Shown here: piece by piece, positions 35,531 through 47,000 of the stretch
How the letters are laid out: each line of letters begins with the position of its first letter
Position numbering within the stretch: the first letter of the stretch is position 1
DNA from: Xylocopa sonorina
Taxonomy: Eukaryota > Arthropoda > Insecta > Hymenoptera > Apidae
Direction: 5' to 3'
NCBI RefSeq assembly: GCF_050948175.1
Contig: NC_135201.1
Location: 8,184,001 to 8,248,000, forward strand
Length of the DNA: 64,000 bases
Notes under the pieces: generated by a model
The model's database searches: none
Told to the model about the DNA's origin: nothing
The model's input: only the letters and a program-made list of their open reading frames with translations
Position numbers and translations under genes: made by a program

Positions 35531-35965
35531 GTTATATCGGTCTGCTTGAGAACGGATCTTCTCAGCTTTCCTGCTTTTCTTCTTCTTGAGGCGCATCATT
35601 GTTACGCGATCTTCGCGAAGCGTCGTTTTCTATTTTTTTTTTTTTTTTAAGGAAGATACGCTCGTCATTTATGATTTTCTGATTTAAGCGAATTTGGGGT
35701 AGTAAATGCAATTAGTGTAGGTGATAATATCGAAAAAGAAAAGATATTGTTAGGTGAGTTCTGCTTGAGAAAGAATGCTTTTCTTCTTCTTCTTGAGGAG
35801 TATCATTGTTACGCGTTCTTCGCGAAGCGTCGTTTTCTATTTTTTTTTTTTTTTAAGGAAGATACGCTCGTCATTTATGATTTTCTGATTTAAGCGAATT
35901 TGGGGTAGTAAATGCAATTAGTGTTGGTGATAATATCGAAAAGAAAAGGATGTTGTTAGGTGAGT
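35531..35965. repeat. tandem array, 2 copies of 207 bp
   Basis: CGCGAAGCGTCGTTTTCTAT starts at 35614 and 35821. It is followed in both by a 15-16 T run, GGAAGATACGCTCGTCATTT, GATTTAAGCGAATTTGGGGT and TAATATCGAAAA. The copies are almost identical, and the T run is conserved in length to about one base. Confidence 0.97.
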
Positions 35966-35994
35966 TGGTTGAGCTCACGGATTTAGTGAAACCC

Positions 35995-36155
35995 ACTTCA
36001 AAAATAATACACAGTGTTATTTTATAAATAATATATTACTAACACTATAATTGTACTCTCTTCGACATCTCTTCAAAATCTGAATCTCTTCTCCTTTCAC
36101 CTAACACATTTAACTCTACACTAGCCAGTGAACATTGACTTTTCTAGCCAATTAG
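35995..36155. repeat. dispersed direct repeat, copy 2 (copy 1 at 34855)
   Basis: Partner of 34855-35015, 1.14 kb downstream in the same orientation. See that entry for the shared words. Confidence 0.75.
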
Positions 36156-36668
36156 GTGCATCCAGAAATCACCCACTCCACGTAGACCCTAAACTCCCTC
36201 ATTTCCCCCATTTTGTCTACGTTAGTTATTTTTTCAAGTACGATGGAAACGAAACTTTTCACGAGTGGAAGTTCGCGAAGCATTCATCGAGTTTCGACGC
36301 GCAGAAATCGGATTCCACAAAGACAGGGGACAGAGGATCCGTGGTCATAATTGGAAAGAAAATTCGCGTTGGATTCGAGAGGGGCGAACAAAAAAATCCG
36401 CCGATTAATTACCAACGTGGCGTACGACTCGCCTAAATCGATCCTCAGCTGGTCCTATCCCCTTTGTTATCGCACGCGTCGCGTACGAGGGCCGATCCCG
36501 CGATCGGTTACACGGTTACGTTCAGGAAGGAGTTAATTAACGGTAACGCGTCACCCTCATCCGCGTCCCTTTCTTTCTAAAACAAAAGAAAGATCGTAAT
36601 TTGTCCTGTCGATCCGATCGAACGATTTCAAAGCGTCCGTTCCAAAGTAAAATCGAGGAAACGGAAAA
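36156..36668. other. unique block, nothing supported
   Basis: A plus frame of 102 codons starts at a non-ATG codon inside the preceding repeat. It is not supported as a gene. Confidence 0.5.
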
Positions 36669-37026
36669 CCACCCCAACCTGGTTCACTCTGGTCTCTACA
36701 TTTCTCATAAATTGTATTTATTTAAAAAAGAATTACAATTATAGCAGTCACAAGCCTCTGACTGATATCAGTGATAATAAAATTAAAACTACCCCAACGT
36801 GGTTCACTCTGTTCTCTACATTTCTGATAAATCGTATGTGTTTATAAAAAAAATTAAATTATAGCAGTCACAAGCCTCTGACTGATATCAGTGATAATAA
36901 AATTAAAACTACCCCAACGTGGTTCACTCTGTTCTCTACATTTCTGATAAATCGTATGCGTTTATAAAAAAATTAAAATTATAGCAGTTACAGGCCTCTG
37001 ACTGATATCAGTGATAATAAAATTTA
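36669..37026. repeat. tandem array, 3 copies of exactly 120 bp with a 12-bp palindrome
   Basis: ACCCCAAC.TGGTTCACTCTG starts at 36671, 36791 and 36911. Units share TCTCTACATTTCT.ATAAAT and ACTGATATCAGTGATAATAA. ACTGATATCAGT is a perfect 12-bp palindrome, repeated at 36761, 36881 and 37001. Confidence 0.98.
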
Positions 37027-37410
37027 AAAAAGAAGTTGTGGAAGAGCTGCGAGTGGAGTGTCGTCGATAACGCAGACGCTCTGTCTCGAATGGAAAGACA
37101 AAAAGGGGTAGTCGAGTGCACACGCGTCCTGTTCATCGGTTATGCAGAAAATGCGTGGCCCGTACGGAAACAAACAGTTCATCAAGTTTGCACGTGGCTC
37201 ACGGGTGATACGGGCCCCCATTCGACGAGCAGAGGTTCGCGAACTGCTTCCATCTGCAGAAAACGACGCGCCCCTCGCCCCTGCGGGGGTGAACGGAATT
37301 GGATTTCGAAGAATAATGGATGCCTCGCTGAGACACGTGCTGAACTTTTATATCTCTAACTCGCCTCTTCTTTCTTCTCTTTATTTTCTCAATTTTTCCG
37401 TTCTCCATGT
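37027..37410. other. unique CpG-rich block
   Basis: Single-copy with several short open frames. No gene supported. Confidence 0.5.
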
Positions 37411-38035
37411 AGATTTTTAATTAATCAACCCTTGTCTTGGTCACTTACCCATCAGTTCTCTTAAATTAGGAGAAAAGAGATTTTTACGCTTCAGAATTTA
37501 ATAAATATATCTCTCTCAACTTTAAGTATATATATATTTTGATATTGATATTAATCTTGGTGAATTGAATTTTTAATTAATCAACCCTTGTCTTGGACAC
37601 TCCTTCTTCAGTTCTCCCAAATTAGGAGAAAAGAAATTCTAACGCTTCAGAATTTAGTAAATATATCTCTTTCAATTCTACGCGTATATATATATATTTT
37701 GATATTAATATCATTCTAGCTGAATTGAATTTCTAATTAATCAACCCTTGCCTTGGACACTCCTTCTGCAGTTCTCTCAAGCTAGAAGAAAAAATTCTTG
37801 CACTTCAGAATTTAGTAACTATATTTCTCTCAACTCTAAGTGTATATATTTTGATATTGACATCATTCTAGCTGAATTAAATTTTTAATTAATCAACCCT
37901 TGTCTTAGACACTCCCCCTCCAGTCCTCTCAAATGAAGAAAAAAGAAATTCTGAAGCGTAAGAGTTTAGTAAACGTATCTCTCTCAACTCTACGCGTATA
38001 TATATTTTTATATTGATGTTCTAGATGAATTGAAG
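37411..38035. repeat. tandem array, 4 copies of 152-160 bp
   Basis: TAATTAATCAACCCTTG starts at 37418, 37574, 37734 and 37886. Units share AGTTCTC.CAAATTAGGAGA or a near match, CTTCAGAATTTA.TAA.TAT, TCTCTCAACTCTA and a GTATATATAT tract before TTTTGATATT. The AT tract varies in length among copies. Confidence 0.96.
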
Positions 38036-39784
38036 GGTTGAAAAGTGTCGAAACAATTAGCTACCCCTTCGACACCCACAACGGGTCTCCCGTGTTACAT
38101 CAAACACGCGTCCCGACGTCTCGTCCGACACGTACCGCTTGCTATATACCCACCATGAATCTAACCATGACAAACGAGGGTAGAAAGTTCGAAACTGCCC
38201 CCGTTCTACCCCTACGTTGGGTGGAGAGGAAGAGCCTCTAATTACTATACACGAGTTTGCTTCTTCCGGCGACTGGCTGGTCTTCTCAGCCCCTCGAAGA
38301 AATCATTTTCTTTTCACTTCCCCTCCTCGAAGTTTATTAACAAGAAAATCGCGACTCCACCACCCTCGAGCGTTCTCCAGCGCAACTTCTCGAGGCTGAA
38401 GAGGGAAAGAGCAGCGTGCACGTGCATAAGTGGAGGTATCGAGACGCGATCCGTCATCGACTCTCTCTCTTCCTCTCTCTCCGTCGCATTCTTCTCTCGT
38501 TTATTCTTCAGATCTTTCGTCTACCACGTCTTGGTCGTGGTTAAACGCGGTGGCAGCCGGTTTTGGGGCGTTAAAACTCGCGCCACTGGGGGTGGCTGCG
38601 AATCGATGCTTCTCACGCGTGCAACAAGTGCAGAGGGGTGTCTGCTAATAACGCCACGATGGAAGGGTGCGTTAATATTCGTCAGATTTCTTTTGAAGCA
38701 CTTGTATCCGAATTTCGCTCGAACTATTGTCCTCGTTCGCGTAGATACTGCCATTCCCGTTCACGAACGTTCTCCATGGAATTTTGTAAATCTATTATAC
38801 GAAACATTCGATGGTACGATTGTTCGTAAAATGGAGCTCGTGGAATATAGATAGAAATACTTTGGCTCTTGTGTATATACGCGCCAGTCGATATTTAATT
38901 CAAATTAAAAATAATACCGAATTTCAAATAGAATGGAGATTGATTAAATTTTCAACTCTATTACGATATTGAAATATTGAATTTCGTAGAATTGGCTATT
39001 CGATAGAAATGGCGAAAATTCAGACGTGTGTATATATATATATATTCACCTCGAACAGCCAGAAACGTTGAAATATACGTATTTTCGTTTTAAACAGATA
39101 AAAGGTGGCAGCTCTGGCTGGGTTAGCCCTTTTGTCAAAGGGCTGCGACCGTAGCAGTGTGTACGATGTCGAGGAACCAGGCGTATTATGGTATTAATTG
39201 CGTTTTACGGTTAACATCCGCGGCGGTGGAGTTTTCCATCGGAAAAAGTTCGTTTTCAGCGAAACAGAATCGTGATCCTCGGAAAGCCGCGTGAAAATTA
39301 ACGAGCGTGTTTTCCAACGCTTTGAAACTTGGCGGTTAAGACACTTCCCGCCACTCTCTCTCTCTCTCTCTTTTTTTTTAAATATTTGCCATTCGTTTCG
39401 AGCTTTTCTCCCCGTCCCATTTTCGTTCGAGGTGAAAAGGGTTGCTTTTTCGCTCGACAATGTTTCGTTCGAAAATATCTGCTCTTTGGCGCGAGAGTCG
39501 GTTTTGGTAAAAAAAAAAAAAAATTATGCGAATATCCGTGTAACGTTTTTTTGATTGCGATTTAAAATTTATTCTCGCGGCTGCTGCCTTTTATTTCCCG
39601 GCTGCGTCGCCCCGGAATTGAACTCGCCGCCACCGCTTTTCGCGAAAAAATTCCGGGAAATCATTCGTACGAAAATGCCGCCGTTTGACAACGTCTCCTT
39701 CAAGGATTCAGAACGGAATAGAAAAAGAAACGGACGATGGGGACGGCGAAAGGAGGGCAGGGCGGAACGATTTTCTCGTGCGAA
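38036..39784. other. unique block with a splice-acceptor-like tract
   Basis: Single-copy apart from simple runs: a CT-rich stretch at 38459-38511 ending TTCTTCAG, (TA)n at about 39033-39049 and (CT)n at about 39353-39371. After the 38511 acceptor a plus frame runs open to TAG at 38852-38854 (about 114 codons) with no recognisable domain. Otherwise no gene seen. Confidence 0.45.
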
Positions 39785-40079
39785 TACAGGGTGTCCCAAA
39801 GGTACTCCAACGAGCAATAAGAATCTTTCCAAACCTGCTCACTGAAATTAAATTAAAATTGCAATTACAAACGCAACTAAAATTCAATTCTAAACTTGAA
39901 CTTAGCGAAATATTTCGATGAATGAAAGATAAAATGCTATTAATTTTATATCGATTACAAGTATAATAATTCTCTTGTAATTTATATTTTTTTTTTCATA
40001 TTCTTTATGAGTGATTCTACAGAGATTTTTCTTGTTACAGTTTCTGAAGGATAATTACGGAATTGTGGGACACGGTGTA
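39785..40079. mobile_element. candidate MITE, Tc1/mariner-like, 295 bp with TA flanks
   Basis: The left end reads TACAGGGTGTCCCAAAGGT and the right end AATTGTGGGACACGGTGTA. As inverted repeats the inner 17 bases agree at about 11-12 positions (CA..GTGTCCCA core). Both ends abut TA, as expected for Tc1/mariner target-site duplication. The interior is AT-rich with no transposase, so the element would be non-autonomous and moved in trans. The TIRs are imperfect, consistent with an old insertion. I found no second copy here. Confidence 0.6.
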
Positions 40080-41164
40080 GAGGATCCCGGCTGAAAGAGT
40101 TGTCTTCGAGGGTGGGTTTTCGTGCGCGAGACGAATCGCCGCATTACAATGCTGAAGAGCCGAGAGAACGATGAAATTTTTGGAAGAAAGCAGATTGCTC
40201 GCTTCTCTTATCGGATCCCAACCTGGAGACGTTTCTCGATTACTCTTTTATCCGCGCTACCCCCGTTCCTCGAGCACCCTCGTCGCGTAGCACGCAACGT
40301 TCTTCGCTCACAGCTCGCGGCTAATTGTTTTCGATCTTAACTCCACCGATTTCAGGATCTAAGAACGTCCTTCTGCTCGAATGGAGCCTTTCGACGCGAC
40401 AAACGGGTCGACGAGATGAACGATCGATCCGTCGAGCAGTAATTCCAGTTTTCGAGAAACGTTTCGATTGTCTCGAGCGGCTGAAATGTTCGATACTCAA
40501 ATATTTCGCGTCTCGACACGCGCGATAACGAAACAATTTCCTGTTCCAATGTTTAAAAATGAGCGCAATTAAAACGCTACGAATTTCACGCGCGTAATTC
40601 CGCTTAAACATCCCCCAAAACTCGTTACTGCCGATTTTTCAATTTTCCAATGGACTCTCGCTCAGCTTCGCCTCCCTCTGATCATTAGTGCAACTCGTTA
40701 CCAGCTGGTATTGTCCTTTAATGACACCTTTCGCGACACGCCCATCGAACATCCCCCTCCCGCCCTTAACTGGCTTCGATTTTTAAAAAGTATCACGCGC
40801 GTCCCTGTGTGTTTCAGGTAGGTGCGCACGTACGTTGGATCATGATCCGCGTGACAACCGTCGACTGACGCGACCTGAATTTCCCACGTGGCCCTGGCCA
40901 ACGCAGACGCAATTTTATCACCATTCATCGTACGTATAACGATGTCATTGATACGAGCCAGAAGGTATTGTCGCTGGGTACGTATGAATATTATAACTGC
41001 TCGTTCGTTCCTCGACGCTCTAACACCCTATCTAGCCCCGAAATTTCGTCGTTCCAAATTTCATTCCCCTCTGAAAAATCGCTAAAAACGTGTCTGCGTT
41101 TATCGTGCCATTTTGTGTATAAGTAACTGTCGAATGGAATATTAAGAAACAATTTTGGAGGAAT
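40080..41164. other. unique CpG-rich block
   Basis: Single-copy. Acceptor-like GATTTCAG (about 40356) and GTGTTTCAG (about 40817) precede short open stretches with no donor or recognisable protein. Confidence 0.5.
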
Positions 41165-41700
41165 GAGAAGGTTTGAATATTACGAATTTCCATTGCAATT
41201 AAATATGAGTGGTGGAATTTTCAAATTTTTTCTTTGAAGCGTAGAAAAAGAAACGCGAGAATTTTTGCGAGCATCTGAAATGTTCGAATGTTCCAAATTC
41301 TTATCGAAATTAAATGTGAACGTCGAAGCACAGAAAAAGAAACGCGAGAACTTCCAAGAACATCTAAAACGTTCAAATATCCCAAATTTCCATCTCAATT
41401 AAATATAAGCGTTAAAATTCCCAAATTTTTCGTTTCAGGCATAGAAAAAGAAACACTGGAACTTCCACAAGCATCTGAAATGTCCAAACACTCGAAATTC
41501 CCATCGCAACTAAATATAAGCCTTAGAATTCCCAAATTTTCCGTTTGAGGCATAGAAAAAAGAAACACTAGAACTTCCACGAACATCTAAAACATCCAAA
41601 TATTCCAAATTTCCATCTCAATTAAACATAAGCCTAAAAATTCCCAAATTTTTCGTTTGAGGCATAGAAAAAGGAACGCAAGAACTTGCAGAACTTCTTG
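41165..41700. repeat. tandem array, 5 copies of 89-112 bp, old
   Basis: (T/C)AGAAAAAGAAACG or a near match starts at 41242, 41331, 41442, 41553 and 41665. Units share GAACTTCCA, GAACATCTAAAA, CAAATTTCCAT and CAATTAAATATAAGC. The second unit has lost AAAATTCCCAAATTTTTCG, which accounts for its 89-bp spacing. Confidence 0.94.
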
Positions 41701-42051
41701 GAAGCATCGTCGAGCAGGAGGCTCGTCTTGTTAGCGGCCTGCGAAGGCAGAGCAGTGTGACCCGTCGCATCCGGCAGCGCTGGTATAATATTATCTCGAG
41801 CTATTATCGCGAGCGGCCAGGCGGAGTGGCACGGGCCACGAGCATCCGGTGGAACGAAGGAAACCGGCGGGAAAGAACGGTTCACAGCCGGGTGCGTGTC
41901 CATCCGCCACCCCCTTGTGCACGCGTGCAAACGCAGCCTGATAGATGACGCTTCTGCTCGTAATCGATGACCTGCTTAACGGTACGCTGCTGACGGGGCC
42001 CGTTGCGATAATCTGTCCGCGTTCCCGATCGACGTACCCGTTCGTGTTCGC
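41701..42051. other. unique CpG-rich block
   Basis: Single-copy, with short overlapping frames on both strands. Nothing supported. Confidence 0.5.
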
Positions 42052-42392
42052 TTCTCTGTTATTAAATACCACTCTCGATGGCGGCCACGAACGACGCGAG
42101 CCTTCGCAGGGGTCAGTTAAGTTGCGTTTCTGTTTTAAGGGTTCCTGTGACTAGGAATTTATTTCGTTTCTATTAAATACCGCTCTCGATGGCGACCACG
42201 AACGACGCGAGCCTTCGCAGGGGTCAGTTAAGTTGCGTTTCTGTTTTAAGGGTTCCTGAGACTAGGAATTTATTTCGTTTTTATTAAATAGCGCTCTCGA
42301 TGGCGACCACGAGCGACACAGACCTTCGCAGGGGTTAGTTAAGATACGTTTCTGTTTGAAGGGTTCCCAAGACTAGGAATTTATTTCGCGAC
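42052..42392. repeat. tandem array, 3 copies of exactly 111 bp
   Basis: ATTAAATA(C/G)C starts at 42061, 42172 and 42283. Units share CTCTCGATGGCGACCACGA, CCTTCGCAGGGGT.AGTTAAG and ACTAGGAATTTATTTCG. The period is a multiple of three, but no long open frame spans all copies. The 3' part of the unit recurs once at about 61984-62014, ahead of the related dispersed repeat there. Confidence 0.96.
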
Positions 42393-42880
42393 AGGATGCA
42401 AAGTTTAGAAGTCCTTTTCAGAGCTTTTATTTGGTGTGGTGTCGAGGGATTTTCCAAGGAGACTGCTGTCCATCGTCCCTCTACCTCGTCCATCGATGTT
42501 TTTCGCGCCTTTCGATTGGTTCTTCAACGTTTTCACTAAATACCAATCATTACCATTTTTCGACTCTTAAGCCACCATCTCACCATCTTAGAGAAGGGTG
42601 CTGGTGTTTCTGGTGCGAGCTGATTTTGTCGCTACCATATTTGGTCATGTAGCGATAATTGCTTGATAGTTGACCAAGGGTCGCTTGGCCACGGAAATCT
42701 CCGATTTATGGCTTCCGCATGTGCCATCGAGGCCTTTGGAGAAAGTTAATTTATCGCATAGCCGAAAAATATGAAAAGCTTAAAAAGATTCCTCAAAAAT
42801 GACTCGATTGCTGCGCATACTTGATTGTGCTAGTTGTTTGTAGCGAAAAGCCTTCTATTGTGCCTTACAGCTAGCCGCTA
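42393..42880. repeat. dispersed repeat family G, copy 1
   Basis: From GATGCAAAGTTTAGAAGTC to CCTTCTATTGTGCCTTACAG this block aligns in order with 62030-62435 and 62436-62875. Strongly conserved islands are GAGAAGGGTGCTGGTGTTT, ACCATATTTGGTCATGT, TTTATGGCTTCCGC.TGTGCC and GATTGCTGCGCATAC. CCATATTTGG at 42635-42644 is a perfect CArG box. No open frame is shared by the copies. Confidence 0.9.
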
Positions 42881-43794
42881 CACGTTTTTCTCCCTCTTTA
42901 TCTGTCTGATAGATGAGAGTAACGAGTGTCGAGAGCGTGTGCGTCGTGAAAATGGGTCTGGTCGAATAGAAACGAAACTCGAGAGATATTTGCAGATTTT
43001 CTGCGATAATTTGAAGGAGAATACTTGTTAGAAGGCTCGCGCGATAAATATGGCGCCGTCTGGGGGTGGTACTGAGAGATGTTGGATAAACGCTGGCAAC
43101 GAGAACTCGCAATTTCCTTTCCGGACGGAATATCTCATCCGATGATGAATTACTTGTCAACGTAATCGAACGAGCGACACGCGAATCGTGTTACACGACG
43201 AGCGACGAACGCGATACACGCGGTTTTTCCTGGCCACTTGTTCGAACGCGTTGGCTAAGTGGAAGCGTGTCCTTCTTCTTGGAAAGTTGAACGGCCTGCG
43301 AGCCCTTTTTTCATCTTTTTCTCCTCGCGTTTCTTTTTTTTTTCTTTTTTGCTGTCGCACGATCGAGGATAAGAGGGAAGACGAATGGTAGCGTTGATTA
43401 GTGTGCGGGAGAGACAATGTTTTTCTAATACGTCGTTTCGACGCCTGGCTTTTTGCTGCGAACGCTCGTTGGGTAGTTTCATTTGTCTCTTTTGCCAGGT
43501 TACGCTGAGTTGATACTCTTTTCGAAAATTATTTTATCCGAAGAGTACTCAGAACAGCCAGATAGGATACCAATGCAAATTTTAGTCTGAGCTACTATTT
43601 ACGTTACGGTTTATCTAATAAAATTGTAATTCATCGACGGTGATGTCGACTTTATCAGTTTAGCATTCGAATCTTATTTCGTAGGAGTCTGATATAAATT
43701 TGATCAGCACTTCTCTATATTTATAGCATATTTTATGCAATATTTTATGCGATTAAAGTAGTATTTTGCGGTCGTCTCAGTTTTATTAATTTAG
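42881..43794. other. unique block
   Basis: CpG-rich to 43500, then AT-rich. 43647-43715 may be a degenerate extra copy of the next array (GTCGACTTTATCAGTTTAGC). No gene supported. Confidence 0.45.
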
Positions 43795-44470
43795 CTTCCA
43801 AGTTTTACTCTTCAGATGCATCGAGACCTTAATATAATACTAACCAATTATATCATTCTATTTCTATCTATAATAAGTATTAACGATGTATACAATTACC
43901 ACTTTATTTAACTCTTTTACATTTGAAATAAGCTTTAGATACGTTCACCAAGAAGCAACCCACTTCGCACGTGAGAAGTTTTACTCTTCAGATCGAAACT
44001 TCGATATAATACTAACCAACTATATCACTCCATTTCTATCTATAATAAGTAGTAACGATGTATACTACTATCATTTTATTTAACTATCTTACGTTTAGAA
44101 CAAGCATTAGGTACGTTCATCAAGGAGCACCCCCTCTGCATGTGAGAAGTTTTACTCTTCAGATGCATCAAGACCTTAATATAATACTAACCAACTATAT
44201 CACTCTATTTCTATCTGCTATAAGCAGTAATGATATATACTTTTATCATTTTATTTAACTGTTTTACGTTTAAAATAAGCGTTAGATACGTTCACCAAGA
44301 AGTAACCTTCTCTGTACGTGAGAAGCTTTACTCTTCAGATGAAAACCTCCATATAATACTAACCAACAATATCACTCTAACGACATACACTGTTACTATT
44401 TTATTTAACTCTTTTACATTTAAAACAAACGTTAGATACGTTCACCAAGAATCAACTCACTCCAGCGAGG
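43795..44470. repeat. tandem array, 4 copies of 171-176 bp
   Basis: GTTTTACTCTTCAGAT or GCTTTACTCTTCAGAT starts at 43802, 43978, 44149 and 44325. Units share TATAATACTAACCAA, TATCACTC.ATTTCTATCT, TTTTATTTAACT.TTTTAC and TAGATACGTTCACCAAGAAG or near matches. Confidence 0.95.
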
Positions 44471-46549
44471 ACCAACCGCTCGAGGACGTTCCATTAAACA
44501 GAACTGGTATCTCATACGCGAGATACCGCGTCTGGTAGACGCGGAAGGGTTGCTTGCAGCTCGAACCAACCCCTGTCGCAGCCATTGAACAAGCGATCCT
44601 CTCTCGTTCGCGTTGAAAACTCGCGACGATTTTCAGAAAATCGCGAGCCTACAACTGCCACTCGGTTTAGCGAGGCCCCGTACCCAGGGATTACCCATAT
44701 CCCTTATCAGCGTTATAATTAACCAGCGTCCCAGTTGCGACTCGCCAGATAAGAAGAAACAAACGAAAATGTCGCGGAGGCGATCTCAACCCTGGTATTT
44801 CGCTCGCAACTTCGAACTCGCGAACGGGGAGGAGGAACGAAGAATTACGAGCACGCGTGTGCACGTGTTCTCCGTGAAGACGTCGAGAGAAAGGGGTTGG
44901 AGGCGGACAGGGTTGAAAGTAAACGAACGAACCTCGTTCTGTTCTCTCGAAACGAACAATTCGTTCGATGGAATTCCTGAAATGTACCACGCGTTAAGCG
45001 TTCTCTTTTTCTTTTTTTCTGCTGCGACGATTAGCGTATTTTCGCATCGCGAGGTTGGTTTTATAGCTTTAAGGGAGTTGGGGATGGTAATTTTTGGAGT
45101 TTGTCAGCCGTGGATGACCCAGTGCCGGCTGAGAACCGCGAGGAAGCGGTCGTTGCGGCTGAGTCGACGGGCAAACTGCAGGGGACCACCGGTTAGGGGT
45201 AGTTTTCGTGGACAGTGTATAGAGGCGAACTGTAGAGAGTTAGCAGAGGGTTGGAAGTCGCGGTGAAACTTGTTCGAACTGCACGGAACTAAGGATTCTT
45301 CGATTACGCGTATAATGCGAGTAGTTATTAACTGTTGCTACGGTGGATAGGCGGGGAGTTTGCATGGCAAATGGATTTCTGCGGGGGTTAACCAGCAGTA
45401 GTGGATCTAGCTTCGAGGGTGAATATAAGAGATAGAACAGGAGCGGACGAGAAATTAGTCATTTTACTGCCAGAGAAGTGTTCGTGGCCGTGAAAATCAG
45501 AACAATTGATTTCACTATTATTATCAGCCTTTCAAATGAACGAGAGCACTTCGAGAATGATTAATCACATTAAATAAGTCTTTTGAGACGTCTGAATATT
45601 TGTACGACTAATAAATTAATACTTTAGATGAAATTTAAGGGTTGATATCGAGTGAAAAATGAGAAATACAGTAACGAACAAACCCACGTCGCACAGTCGA
45701 GGGTAGGAGGCGATGTTGACCGAACGATGGGGTGGTGGATGGTCGGAAAGTTTGCTTTCGCCGCGATAATAAACTCGCCTGGTCTCGTTCAACTCCATTC
45801 CCGATAATTTAGCTAGCCAAATATCTGGGGTACTTAATTACACGTTGCCGAACTTGTCGACGAACTTGAAGTAATTATCAGGGACTTGAAAAGTAAGGGC
45901 TGATACCGCGCCACCCCCTTCTTAACCCCACTGCGATCGTCGCGAATCAATAAATTACTCGATAGAATTTAACCCCTCGACGTCCACCCCAATATATCTA
46001 CTTTAACCCCCTTTTTTCTCTCGTTTTTTTTCAAATTGCTATACTTCTTGTAAAAAGAGAGTGAGAGAGAGTGGAGGATGTCTCGAACGTGAAATTTATC
46101 GGATCTTCGCAGCGTCGAACGATACCAACGACGGATGTCGAGGGTTGAAATAGTTGCGGCTGGGCAAGAAACGCCCGCACCCTCTCGCTCGATAATTACG
46201 CGTCTCCTTTCGAGCAACTATTTTCCGCGGTAAGAATAGAATTTCGTGGGGCGACGCCTCCGCTTTGACGTCGCCTGGCGAACTCTCTTATTGTTAGTCG
46301 GCCAGCGGGGCAAAATCTCGGATCGGTCAACTAACTAACTAAGTTACGGTCAGCCGTGGCGCATTAATCAGCGCACGACATAATCGTTCTTCCGTACGTA
46401 CAACTTGCTACCCGTTCGAGTTCCCAGGTATAATTACCAGCTCGCCACAGTGCGTTACCAATTAAAACCTGTCCTTTGGGGTGGCTCGCGAGTCGCGTTG
46501 TTCGTGGCTTCGAGGAAGAACCGCCGTGGAACTCGATGCGTTGTCTTCT
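44471..46549. other. unique CpG-rich block
   Basis: About 2 kb of single-copy sequence, with overlapping hairpins at 44506-44544, a short GAGAGTGAGAGAGAGTG run near 46060 and no supported gene. The longest open frame (44613-45266, plus) does not begin with ATG. Confidence 0.5.
44506..44544. other. two overlapping perfect hairpins
   Basis: GGTATCTC (44506-44513) pairs perfectly with GAGATACC (44520-44527) across a 6-base loop. CCGCGTCT (44526-44533) pairs perfectly with AGACGCGG (44537-44544) across GGT. The stems share two bases, so they compete at the joint. No known RNA family is recognised and no open frame crosses them with support. Confidence 0.6.
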
Positions 46550-47000
46550 TCAAATTCGTAGATTTGTTTCAGAAGAATTGGAACGAGAATTTGGAAGATT
46601 TGATATTTTTCTCTTGTTAATATTTTAAGATCGCGCGTGCGATATTCTGTGAAATTATATCAGAGAGCCTATTGAAATTCGTAGAAGGACCTGTTTCAGA
46701 AAAATTGTAGACATAGAACTTGAAATTTGTTCCGAGATTGGACGAACGAGAATTTTGAAGAATTGATAGGATTTTCTCTTGTTAATATTTTAAGATCGCG
46801 CGTGCGATATTCTATAAAATTATATCAGAGAGCCTCTTAAAATTCGTAGGAGGATTTGTTTCAGAAAAATTGTAGAAATATCAGAAGAAGCGAATTTGAA
46901 GACTTGACAGGGCCTTTTCTTGTTAATATTTTAAGATCCCATGGTGCGATATTCAATGAAATTCGTCTGGAAAGTACACCAGAGAGCCTCGCACACTGCG
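46550..47000. repeat. tandem array, 3 copies of 141-165 bp
   Basis: CTTGTTAATATTTTAAGATC starts at 46613, 46778 and 46919. Units share GATTTGTTTCAGAA, GATCGCGCGTGCGATATTC and TATATCAGAGAGCCT. The first two retain an ATCGC-GCGT-GCGAT inverted repeat that is broken in the third. Confidence 0.94.

Noticed and set aside
37440..37455. Minus-strand GGGTAAGTGACC donor-like site
   Set aside because: It lies within one copy of a four-copy tandem array and is absent from the other copies.
44613..45266. 217-codon open frame on the plus strand, longest in the window
   Set aside because: Begins at TTG, lies in CpG-rich stop-poor DNA, and has no splice context or recognisable domain.
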